Positions 7,896 through 15,315 of a stretch of DNA of 17,053 bases are shown piece by piece (positions within the stretch are counted from its first letter, which is position 1; each line of letters opens with the position of its first letter). This stretch comes from Burkholderiales bacterium. Lineage in GTDB: Bacteria; Pseudomonadota; Gammaproteobacteria; Burkholderiales; Burkholderiaceae_C. A program made the translations under genes and the position numbers. The notes beneath the pieces are model-generated. The model was not told where the DNA came from. It did not search any database and saw only the letters and a program-made list of their open reading frames with translations. The stretch is taken from contig SXSX01000186.1 in NCBI GenBank assembly GCA_005793295.1, forward strand, positions 1-17,053, in the 5' to 3' direction.

Positions 7896-8074
7896 GGGGT
7901 ATTTTGTATAGTTCACATCACAACACAGGCGCAATCACATCAAAACAGATTAGGTCAGAAGATTTGCCGATAAATTGACAAATTTCCATAAAGTAACAAA
8001 AACTGTCTTACGGTTTTATATCTCCTTGGAATGCAAGTCGCATTTTTTTATCCCGAGCGCACCATAATGGATAG

Positions 8075-8083
8075 TTATTCACA
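8075..8083 (+). promoter_or_regulatory. DnaA box 2 (TTATTCACA)
   Basis: TTATTCACA matches the consensus TTATNCACA exactly and has the same orientation as the other two boxes. AT-rich sequence (ACTAAAGTATTTATTAATT, from 8086) follows directly. Confidence 0.65.
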
Positions 8084-8120
8084 CAACTAAAGTATTTATT
8101 AATTCCCTCGCAAAAACGAC

Positions 8121-8129
8121 TTATACAGA
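8121..8129 (+). promoter_or_regulatory. Near-consensus DnaA box
   Basis: TTATACAGA differs from TTATNCACA at one position (C to G at position 8). It has the same orientation as the exact boxes and lies 37 bp after box 2. It would be a low-affinity site if real. Confidence 0.3.
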
Positions 8130-8151
8130 GTGCAGTCCAATAGAAATGGTA

Positions 8152-8164
8152 TAAGTCTTTGATT
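8152..8164 (-). promoter_or_regulatory. Candidate IHF site 3
   Basis: The minus strand reads AATCAAAGACTTA, identical to site 2 and an exact consensus match. It sits at the start of the second 24-bp AT-rich repeat, 22 bp after the near-consensus DnaA box and 96 bp before box 3. Confidence 0.55.
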
Positions 8165-8175
8165 TATATAGATTT
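8152..8175 (+). repeat. 24-bp AT-rich direct repeat, copy 2
   Basis: This is the partner of 7734-7757 (21 of 24 bases identical). It is followed by a T-rich stretch and more AT-rich DNA up to about 8200. Confidence 0.7.
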
Positions 8176-8217
8176 TTTGATATGCCTAATTATTAAGCAA
8201 ATTCTCACTTCCTCGTA

Positions 8218-8247
8218 TTGACCGCATCTACACTGACACCTTGTAAC
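8218..8247 (+). promoter_or_regulatory. Possible priA promoter
   Basis: TTGACC (8218-8223) and TGTAAC (8242-8247) are separated by 18 bp and match the sigma-70 hexamers at 5 and 4 of 6 positions. Transcription would start near 8254, so DnaA box 3 (8261-8269) would lie at the start site, where bound DnaA could repress priA. The call rests on hexamer matches alone. Confidence 0.35.
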
Positions 8248-8253
8248 TCTATC

Positions 8254-8269
8254 AACAAAGTTATCCACA
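8254..8269 (+). promoter_or_regulatory. DnaA box 3 (TTATCCACA) in the 16-bp repeated context
   Basis: TTATCCACA at 8261-8269 is an exact DnaA box with the same seven upstream bases as box 1. It ends 21 bp before the priA start codon. Confidence 0.75.
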
Positions 8270-8290
8270 AGAGGCCTTGCCCGTTTCCCC

Positions 8291-10459
8291 ATGTCTGAAT
8301 GGCTTCATGTTTTAGTCCCTACGCCTGCCCATGCCGGGCTTGGCCCGGTGTTGACGTACCGAAGTGCGGCGGCTTTGCCAGCCGGTACTTTGGTTCGCGT
8401 ACCTTTGGGCAAGCGGGAGACCTTGGGAGTGGTCTGGCAGAGTGATGCCTCCGAAGCCACCGGAGAGTTGCAGCCCGATAAAGTTCGGGATATCGCTGGC
8501 GTTATTGATACGATCGCGCCACTTAACAACCAATGGCAGCAGTTAATCCGATTTTCAGCGCAATACTACCAACGCGCTTTGGGCGAAGTTGCCTTGGCGG
8601 CACTGCCGCCACAGTTGCGCGAACTCTCCCCCGAACAAATGCTGCGACGTAACAAACGTAGCCTGCGGGCAGGGGAGAAAAAAGCCAAGTTACCGTCCGA
8701 CGACAAAAATACGTCAAAAACCCCTTTACAGCTTCTCAGTCCAGAACAAGCCAAGGTTCTTAGTGACATTGAAAGCCAAGCCGGACCTTTTTTGCTTTTT
8801 GGGGCCACCGGAAGCGGCAAAACCGAGGTGTATTTGCAATGCGTCCAAACGCTTCTGGAACGTGACCCGCTTGCGCAGGCCTTGGTGATGGTTCCAGAGA
8901 TCAACCTGACACCCCAACTCGAAAGTCGCTTTCAGGAGCGTTTTGTCCCGCTTTACGGAGAACAGGCTGTCGTTAGCCTGCACAGCGGCATGACCAACCC
9001 ACAGCGCTTAAACGCTTGGCTTGCGGCCCACCAAGGCCGGGCGCGTATTGTGTTGGGAACACGCATGGCCATCTTTGCTTCGATGCCCCACTTGCAACTA
9101 ATTGTCGTGGACGAAGAGCACGACCCCAGCTACAAAAGCGGCGAAGGTGCGCGGTACTCCGCCCGCGACCTGGCTCTGTACCGCGGCAAGCTCGAAGACG
9201 CCAAAGTCATCCTCGGTTCCGCCACGCCTTCGCTTGAAAGTTGGTACCAAAGCCGCCCCAGCGCTGAGGGCGGGCGCTATGTGCGCTTGCACATGCCCAG
9301 CCGCATTGGGGGTAACGCGCAAGCACTGCCCTTGATTCGCCGCGTCGATATGAACCACCAACCGCGCAAGGCCGTGTTCTCCATTCCCTTGTTAGAGGCT
9401 ATCAAAGAGCGGGTCTTGCGCGGCGAGCAATGCATGGTTTTCTTGAACCGCAGAGGGTATGCCCCCGTTTTGCATTGCGCCGACTGCGGTTGGAAAAGTG
9501 AGTGCCCTCACTGCAGCGCGTTTCGCGTGTTTCACAAAATTGACCGCAGCTTGCGCTGCCACCACTGCGGCTTTACAGAACGCGTCCCGAGGGCCTGCCC
9601 CACGTGCGGCAACCTCGATATCTCGCCGATCGGCCAAGGTACGGAACAAATTGAAGAGCACTTAGCCGGGCTGCTTGCCGACATTCGCCGCCCGGGTACT
9701 GAAAGCCCGCAATTCCCCGAGGGCGAGCCTGTTCGGGTGGCGCGGATTGATGCCGACACCACGCGCCTCAAAGGCACCTTGCAAACCCAACTCGCAGCCG
9801 TTCATGCCGGTGATGTGGACGTATTGGTAGGCACCCAGATGATTGCCAAAGGCCACGACTTTAGGCGCATCACGTTGGTCGCTGCGGTCAACCCCGATGG
9901 CGCGCTTTTTTCGAGCGACTTTCGTGCGCCTGAGCGGCTCTTTAGTTTGTTAATGCAAGCCGCAGGACGCGCTGGGCGAGACGCTGCGCTGGGCCACAAC
10001 AGCGAAGTCTGGATCCAAACTTTTCAGCCTTCGCATCCCTTGTATGCCGCCCTCAAACAATACGACTATCCCGCGTTTGCACAAAGCCAACTCAACGATC
10101 GGGCCCAAGCGGGGTTGCCGCCGTTTAGCTTTCAAGCCTTGGTTCGCGCTGATGCCCGTAGCCAAGAAACGGCCCAGGCTTTTTTAAATGCGGCCAGCGC
10201 CAATGCCCAAACGGATATGGTGGCGTGGACAGGCTGGGAAGATGCATTGCAGGACATCACGCTCTACCCCGCGGTACCGATGAGTATTCAACGGGTTGCT
10301 AATGTAGAACGCGCCCAAATGCTGGTGGAGAGCCCCTCGCGCAGCGCCTTGCAGCGGTTTTTAAACGGGTGGCAAAGTGTTTTACACGCGACCCGCAAAC
10401 AAGACGAAGGCAAAGGCTTAATTCGTTGGGCTATTGATGTCGATCCGCTGGCCATTTAA
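8291..10459 (+). CDS. priA: Primosomal protein N' (replication restart helicase PriA)
   Basis: PriA recognises stalled or collapsed forks and D-loops and starts reloading of the replicative helicase. The 722-residue product has the N-terminal DNA-binding region, a Walker A motif GATGSGKT at 171-178 and the DEEH Walker B box at 274-277. Eight zinc-binding cysteines, embedded in the helicase core, stand at 396, 399, 405, 408, 423, 426, 436 and 439. The motif VI arginines lie in QAAGRAGR at 556-563. All key residues are present and the length is normal. The ATG at 8291 begins MSEWLHVLVP, a typical start; GAGG stands about 20 bases upstream, too far for a strong ribosome-binding site. The gene follows the DnaA-box region and converges on the AEC permease gene with 13 bp between stops. 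Confidence 0.97.
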   Translation: MSEWLHVLVPTPAHAGLGPVLTYRSAAALPAGTLVRVPLGKRETLGVVWQSDASEATGELQPDKVRDIAGVIDTIAPLNNQWQQLIRFSAQYYQRALGEVALAALPPQLRELSPEQMLRRNKRSLRAGEKKAKLPSDDKNTSKTPLQLLSPEQAKVLSDIESQAGPFLLFGATGSGKTEVYLQCVQTLLERDPLAQALVMVPEINLTPQLESRFQERFVPLYGEQAVVSLHSGMTNPQRLNAWLAAHQGRARIVLGTRMAIFASMPHLQLIVVDEEHDPSYKSGEGARYSARDLALYRGKLEDAKVILGSATPSLESWYQSRPSAEGGRYVRLHMPSRIGGNAQALPLIRRVDMNHQPRKAVFSIPLLEAIKERVLRGEQCMVFLNRRGYAPVLHCADCGWKSECPHCSAFRVFHKIDRSLRCHHCGFTERVPRACPTCGNLDISPIGQGTEQIEEHLAGLLADIRRPGTESPQFPEGEPVRVARIDADTTRLKGTLQTQLAAVHAGDVDVLVGTQMIAKGHDFRRITLVAAVNPDGALFSSDFRAPERLFSLLMQAAGRAGRDAALGHNSEVWIQTFQPSHPLYAALKQYDYPAFAQSQLNDRAQAGLPPFSFQALVRADARSQETAQAFLNAASANAQTDMVAWTGWEDALQDITLYPAVPMSIQRVANVERAQMLVESPSRSALQRFLNGWQSVLHATRKQDEGKGLIRWAIDVDPLAI

Positions 10460-10472
10460 GCCAGTCACTCTA

Positions 10473-11495
10473 TCAACGCCCGGTCATCCATACCACCGCT
10501 ATTGCAAACGTAAAGAACGCAGCCGCAGTTGACACCAAAATAATGCGAGCGATGCGCCCGTTATCGGCCCCAAAACGCTCAGCCAACATCGACACATTGC
10601 TCGCGCTGGGCAAAGCAGACACCAACACCAAGACCGTTAAAGCAAAACTATCGATAGGCACACCCCAAGCGATCGCAGCCGATCCGACAGCAAATACCAC
10701 CAAAGGGTGAACAAACAATTTAATGCCAACAACCGGCAATACGCTAGACCAAGGAACCGCAGGGGCGTGGCCACTGGCTGACAACATATTAGAGCGTGCC
10801 AAGACTGCGCCAATCGTGAACAGCGCAACCGGCGAGGCGGAGTCAGCGAGCAAGCCCACAGTCATCGCTACCGGGTCGTAGAACTGCCACTGAAATGCCG
10901 AAACCAGCGCGCCCGACAAAATAGCCCACGGCATGGGATTGGCGGCCACGCCTTTGAGGGCATTTTTGGCGGCCTGCGCCGGGCTCACTTGGGTTGCACC
11001 ACCCCCAGCTTCACCACCTTCAGCCGCGTTATTTTCTTTATGGCCAAGACGAGAAAGGGCAATACACAAAGACGTGGTGATCACCATGTCTACCAAAATA
11101 GTCACGATTGCTGGGCCTGCGGCGGGTGCGCCGAGCAGTGCAACCAACAAAGGAACACCCATAAACCCGGTGTTGGGAAATGCGCCCACCAAAGCGCCAA
11201 ACGCGGCGTCATTCCAACCGATGCGCCCGCGCAAAGTAACCACCAACACCAAAGCCACCATCACCAAGGCGCAAAACAAATACATCAATGCCACATTCGG
11301 GTCGAGCAACTGCGCAATCGGCGTAGTCGCGCCAAAGCGGTACAACATACACGGTAGGGCAAAGAACAATACAAAGCTGTTTAGACCAGGAATCGCCGCA
11401 AGCGGCAGCAAGCCCCGACGCGCCGCTACATAGCCACACAGCACCAAAGCAAAAAAGGGGAAGGTCACAGAAAGAATAGGCAGCATGGGGGGCAT
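10473..11495 (-). CDS. AEC-family (auxin efflux carrier-like) permease
   Basis: The 340-residue product is an integral inner-membrane protein of the AEC family, which in bacteria includes carriers for malonate, malate and other organic anions. About ten hydrophobic segments are visible in two halves. A polar, glycine-rich cytoplasmic loop (around residues 155-175) lies between them. The FFALPCMLYRF segment near residue 45 and the NTGFMGVPLL segment near 107-116 are family hallmarks. The ATG at 11495 is used; a second ATG three codons in is possible. The stops of this gene and priA are 13 bp apart with no visible terminator. Its start is divergent from the Rep helicase gene. No substrate can be assigned. 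Confidence 0.85.
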   Translation of the reverse strand: MPPMLPILSVTFPFFALVLCGYVAARRGLLPLAAIPGLNSFVLFFALPCMLYRFGATTPIAQLLDPNVALMYLFCALVMVALVLVVTLRGRIGWNDAAFGALVGAFPNTGFMGVPLLVALLGAPAAGPAIVTILVDMVITTSLCIALSRLGHKENNAAEGGEAGGGATQVSPAQAAKNALKGVAANPMPWAILSGALVSAFQWQFYDPVAMTVGLLADSASPVALFTIGAVLARSNMLSASGHAPAVPWSSVLPVVGIKLFVHPLVVFAVGSAAIAWGVPIDSFALTVLVLVSALPSASNVSMLAERFGADNGRIARIILVSTAAAFFTFAIAVVWMTGR

Positions 11496-11582
11496 TGTCT
11501 CGCGAAATCCAAATCCCCTCAGCCGTTAAGATACAGACCACACCTAGGCTTCTTCGCCATTTTTTTGGTTTTTCTTCTCTGC

Positions 11583-13736
11583 ATGTCTGCCTCCCCCTCT
11601 AACGCGATGAACCTAGCCCAACAAGAGGCGGTCAACTACTTGCATGGCCCGTGTTTGGTTCTTGCCGGCGCAGGCTCTGGCAAAACCCGCGTTATCACCC
11701 ATAAGATTGGCCGCCTGATTCAAATGGGCATGCCCGCGCAGCGCATCGCCGCCATCACTTTCACCAACAAAGCCGCCGCCGAAATGCGCGAACGCGCTAA
11801 AGGGTTGATAGGGAAAGCGGCCAGCGATGTACTCATTTGTACATTTCACGCCTTGGGCGTTCGGATGCTTCGCGCCAATGGCGCTGCCTTGGGACTCAAA
11901 CCCCAGTTCAGCATTTTGGACACCGACGATGTCACCAGTATTTTGAAAGACGCCGGTGGGACCACGGACGCTGCCACGGCCCGCGCTTGGCAGTGGACGA
12001 TCAGCGCCTGGAAAAGTGCGGGCTTGAACGGCTCCCAAGCCCTCGCAATGGCTGGCAACGACAGTGAACGTATTGCGGCTGCAGTGATGGGGCGTTACGA
12101 AGAGCGCTTAACCGCATACCAAAGCGTAGACTTTGATGACCTCATCAGCCTGCCTTTGAAATTACTGCGCGAGCACCCTGAGGTTCGCGCTAAATGGCAA
12201 TCACAGATGGGCCACGTCTTGGTCGATGAATACCAAGACACCAACGCCACCCAATACGAGATGCTGAAACTTTTGGTTGGTTGCGAGCCCGATGGCACCC
12301 GCGCAGCCCATCTCGACGGCGATGCCCGCTTTACCGCTGTGGGCGATGACGACCAGACCATATACGGCTGGCGCGGCGCCACGCTTGATAACCTCAAAAA
12401 ACTACCTTTGGATTTTCCGAGCCTCAAGGTCGTCAAGCTCGAGCAAAATTACCGTTCTACCTCCGCAATCTTGCGGGCCGCCAATAACGTGATCGGCCCC
12501 AACCCCAAGCTCTATCCGAAAAACCTATGGAGTGACTTGGGCGAAGGTGAGCCGGTGCGCGTGGTCGATGCTGACAACGAAGAGCATGAGGCAGAGCGCG
12601 TTGTCGCCCGCATCCAAAGTCTGCGGGCAGAAGGAATCCTGGCGCAAGCCGGAGCACAGTTCAAAGAGCTGCGTGATTTTGCGGTGCTCTACCGCGCCAA
12701 CCACCAAGCCAAGCCCTTTGAAAAAGCACTGCGCAAAGCCAATATTCCCTACAAAGTCTCGGGCGGTCAAAGTTTTTTTGACCGTGCTGAAATTCGCGAT
12801 CTCTGCGCCTGGTTTCGCCTGTGGGCTAACAACGATGACGATCCTGCTTTCTTGCGCGCAGTCACCACGCCCAAGCGCGGCATTGGCCACCAAACCCTTG
12901 GCAGCTTGGGCGTTTTTGCCAGTCGCTACAAGCTCAGCCTCTTTGAAGCGCTTTTTTCTTCGTCTTTGGGCTCTGTTTTACAAGCCCGCGCCTTGGGCAG
13001 CTTGCATGAATTTGGCCGCTTTGTGAATGACTTGCAGTTTCGCGCTCGCCACACCGAAGGCGCGGACAACGCCCGGGGGTTTTTAAACGATTGGCTCAAA
13101 GACATTGGCTACGAGAAACATTTGTTTGATGGCGAGGAGAGTGAAAAAATTGCCGCAACCAAATGGGGCAATGTCATGGAGTTTTGCGATTGGATGGCCC
13201 AGCGCTGTGGCGGACAAGTGGTCGACGCAGCGGGTGTGTCCGACATCCGTGAGATCAAAAATTTGCTAGAAGTCTCTCAAACCATCGCTCTGCTTTCCAC
13301 CATCAGCGAACGCGAGCAAGACCAAAACGTCGTTACGCTCTCTACGCTGCACGCCTCCAAAGGCTTGGAGTGGCCCCATGTGATGTTGGTGGGCGTGACC
13401 GAAGGCATGCTTCCCTTCAAGATGAGCGATGGCGCAGACTCTTTGGGCGGTACCAGCCGCGCCGACGAAAGTGCCAATGAAGACATGGCCGAGCGTTTGC
13501 AAGAAGAACGGCGCTTGATGTATGTGGGCATCACCCGCGCCCAGCGCAGCTTGGCCGTGAGTTGGACCAAGCGCCGCAAAAAAGGCCGAGAACTGGTTTC
13601 TGCCTCGCCCAGCCGCTTTATTGCCGAAATGGGCCTAGACCAAGCCACCACCAAAGAAGACCCGCGCGAAAAACTTCGGGCCTTGAGGGCGGAGTTTGCT
13701 GCGCGGGCAGAAGCGGCGGCAGCTCAAAAACCCTAG
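11583..13736 (+). CDS. rep: ATP-dependent DNA helicase, Rep type (UvrD/Rep family)
   Basis: This superfamily 1A 3'-5' helicase of about 717 residues has AGAGSGKT (Walker A, 28-35), DEYQDT (215-220), GDDDQTIYGWRGA (254-266) and YVGITRAQR (647-655). The context LEQNYRSTSAIL and the segment LHASKGLEWPHV are closer to Rep than to UvrD or PcrA. Rep helps the replisome pass protein roadblocks and takes part in restart beside PriA, which lies one gene away. The frame is open from a TTG at 11565. I prefer the ATG at 11583, though the ATG at 11607 (MNLAQQEAV) would fit the family start equally well. A pyrimidine-rich stretch, not a Shine-Dalgarno sequence, precedes it. It converges on pgi with 15 bp between stops. 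Confidence 0.92.
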   Translation: MSASPSNAMNLAQQEAVNYLHGPCLVLAGAGSGKTRVITHKIGRLIQMGMPAQRIAAITFTNKAAAEMRERAKGLIGKAASDVLICTFHALGVRMLRANGAALGLKPQFSILDTDDVTSILKDAGGTTDAATARAWQWTISAWKSAGLNGSQALAMAGNDSERIAAAVMGRYEERLTAYQSVDFDDLISLPLKLLREHPEVRAKWQSQMGHVLVDEYQDTNATQYEMLKLLVGCEPDGTRAAHLDGDARFTAVGDDDQTIYGWRGATLDNLKKLPLDFPSLKVVKLEQNYRSTSAILRAANNVIGPNPKLYPKNLWSDLGEGEPVRVVDADNEEHEAERVVARIQSLRAEGILAQAGAQFKELRDFAVLYRANHQAKPFEKALRKANIPYKVSGGQSFFDRAEIRDLCAWFRLWANNDDDPAFLRAVTTPKRGIGHQTLGSLGVFASRYKLSLFEALFSSSLGSVLQARALGSLHEFGRFVNDLQFRARHTEGADNARGFLNDWLKDIGYEKHLFDGEESEKIAATKWGNVMEFCDWMAQRCGGQVVDAAGVSDIREIKNLLEVSQTIALLSTISEREQDQNVVTLSTLHASKGLEWPHVMLVGVTEGMLPFKMSDGADSLGGTSRADESANEDMAERLQEERRLMYVGITRAQRSLAVSWTKRRKKGRELVSASPSRFIAEMGLDQATTKEDPREKLRALRAEFAARAEAAAAQKP

Positions 13737-13751
13737 CAACTTTTATTTGCT

Positions 13752-15305
13752 TTAACTGCGCAGCAACCCCAACAAGCCCGCCGTCGAGCCGTCCAACCCC
13801 CTGGTGTCGCCCGACTGAAGTCGTGGAGCGATGTCTTTGGCTAAGACCTTGCCAAGCTCCACACCCCATTGGTCAAAGCTGTTGATGCCCCACAGCGAGC
13901 CGCTGACAAAGACGCGGTGTTCTTGCAAGGCGATCAAAGCGCCCAGGCTGGTGGGTGTTAAACCTTCGAGCAACAAGAAGGTGCTGGGGCGGTTGCCGGG
14001 AAAGTCTTGGTGGCCATCGGCATCGGCTTGTCCGACCATCAAGGCTTGGGCTTGGGCCAAGGCATTGGCTAAGAGCAAGGGGTGGTGGGCCTCTAATGTG
14101 TGCTGCGGTTTTTTAACCGCCACAAACTCCACGGGGACCACGTCGATGCCTTGGTGCAGCATTTGAAAGTAGGCGTGTTGCCCGTTGGTACCTGCCTCCC
14201 CCCACAAAACGGGCGATGTGCCAAACGGCAAGATCGAGCCCGAAGCGTCAACACGCTTGCCGTTGCTCTCCATTTCTAGCTGTTGCAAATAGGCAGGCAG
14301 GCGGCGCAAAGCGCTGTGGTACGGCGCAATAGAGCGGCTGGTGAAGCCATGGAAGTTGCGGTACCAAACGTCCAACAGCCCCAAGCGCACGGGTAAATTC
14401 GACTCGATGGGGCTGCTTCGAAAGTGTTCGTCCATGGCATGTGCGCCTGCCAAAAACTCTCGAAAACCTTGGGCGCCAATCGCAATTGCCAAAGGCAAGC
14501 CGATTGCAGACCACAGTGAATACCGTCCGCCAACCCAGTCCCAAAACCCGAACGTCGTTTCAATCCCACAGGCCTTGGCTGCGGCCACGTTGGTGGTGAG
14601 CGCGGCAAAGTGGCGGGCCGTATCGGTTTGCCCTTGCTCAATAAACCACCGCTTTGCCGATTGCGCGTTGGTCATGGTTTCTATCGTTGTGAAGGTTTTA
14701 CTGGCGATCAAAAACAAGGTTTTTTTTGCGTCTAACTTCGACAAAGTCGCAGCGAGTTCATGTCCATCGACATTGCTCACGAAGTGCAGCCGTTTTCCCG
14801 TCGTAGCAAACGCATCCAGCGCCAACACCGCCATTTGCGGCCCGAGGTCTGAGCCGCCGATTCCGATGTTGACAACGTCTGTGATGTCAACATCTGCACG
14901 AACACGCTCGGCAAAGGTGAGCATGGCGTCTAACGTGGCATGAACCTTAGCGAGCTCTGCGGCTTCATGGGCGCTGGCGGTTGGGGCATTGGCTGGTTTT
15001 CGCAAAAGCACATGCCACACTTCTCGGGCTTCGGTGGTGTTGATTTTTTCACCGGCAAACATGGCATCGCGATGAATGCAGACACCGGCCTCGCGGGCCA
15101 ATTGAAACAACAGGGTTTGGGTAGCGGAGTCGATTAAGTTTTTGGACAGATCCGCAAACACACCAGGCGCGGACTGGCTGAAAGTCTCAAAGCGTTTGGG
15201 GTCTGCGGCAAACGCAGCGCGTAAATCGAATGATTTCCCGGTGGCGTTGTAGGCGTTTTTAAGCAAGGCCCACGCGGGCGTTCGGTCACAGCGGGTTCGG
15301 GTCAT
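13752..15305 (-). CDS. pgi: Glucose-6-phosphate isomerase
   Basis: Pgi interconverts glucose 6-phosphate and fructose 6-phosphate in the cytoplasm. The 517-residue product contains the signatures NIGIGGSDLGP (146-156), VGGRYSLWSAIGLP (258-271), GEAGTNGQHA (369-378) with catalytic E370, the likely catalytic H402, and NSFDQWGVELGK (475-486) with K486. It is somewhat shorter than E. coli Pgi (549 residues), as is common in Burkholderiales. The frame extends to a TTG at 15326 that overlaps tal. The ATG at 15305, preceded by GAGAAAG, the best Shine-Dalgarno-like element I see in the window, is the likely start. It lies 10 bp after the tal stop, so tal and pgi form an operon. Confidence 0.96.
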   Translation of the reverse strand: MTRTRCDRTPAWALLKNAYNATGKSFDLRAAFAADPKRFETFSQSAPGVFADLSKNLIDSATQTLLFQLAREAGVCIHRDAMFAGEKINTTEAREVWHVLLRKPANAPTASAHEAAELAKVHATLDAMLTFAERVRADVDITDVVNIGIGGSDLGPQMAVLALDAFATTGKRLHFVSNVDGHELAATLSKLDAKKTLFLIASKTFTTIETMTNAQSAKRWFIEQGQTDTARHFAALTTNVAAAKACGIETTFGFWDWVGGRYSLWSAIGLPLAIAIGAQGFREFLAGAHAMDEHFRSSPIESNLPVRLGLLDVWYRNFHGFTSRSIAPYHSALRRLPAYLQQLEMESNGKRVDASGSILPFGTSPVLWGEAGTNGQHAYFQMLHQGIDVVPVEFVAVKKPQHTLEAHHPLLLANALAQAQALMVGQADADGHQDFPGNRPSTFLLLEGLTPTSLGALIALQEHRVFVSGSLWGINSFDQWGVELGKVLAKDIAPRLQSGDTRGLDGSTAGLLGLLRS

Positions 15306-15315
15306 ACGCGCTTTC

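Larger units (their letters stand above)
7580..8290. other. AT-rich intergenic region, candidate replication origin (oriC-like)
   Basis: No convincing gene lies in these 711 bp. The region is strongly AT-rich: 7741-7800 has 18 G/C in 60 and 8161-8220 has 16 in 60, well below the flanking genes. It contains three exact DnaA boxes (7843, 8075, 8261) and a one-mismatch box (8121), all on the + strand, plus three exact IHF consensus sites (7734, 7883, 8152). The order is IHF, box, IHF, box, near-box, IHF, box. AT-rich stretches at 7741-7770, 8085-8105 and 8160-8195 could serve as unwinding elements. DnaA boxes with IHF sites are the known make-up of E. coli oriC and Caulobacter Cori, and Cori lies beside hemE. 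Calling this an origin is inference; a DnaA-titration or DnaA-regulated promoter region for priA is the alternative. Confidence 0.6.

Noticed and set aside
7909..7917. TAGTTCACA as a further DnaA box
   Set aside because: It has two mismatches to TTATNCACA, not distinguishable from chance in AT-rich DNA. TTATCCCGA at 8048-8056 was dropped for the same reason.
7975..8003. TTGACA at 7975-7980 as a -35 element
   Set aside because: No acceptable -10 hexamer occurs at 15-19 bp downstream; the sequence there is AAAAAC-like.
8030..8049. AATGC-AAGTC-GCATT hairpin followed by T residues as a terminator
   Set aside because: It has a 5-bp stem with two G-C pairs at most and no gene on the + strand that it would end; left as chance.
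8250..8262. Fourth IHF site at TATCAA-N-GTTA before DnaA box 3
   Set aside because: The gap to TTA is 5 bases rather than the 4 required by WATCAANNNNTTR.
10933..11433. 166-codon open frame antisense to the AEC permease
   Set aside because: The composition (A, P, T and K rich, no domain) is that of a shadow of a hydrophobic gene.
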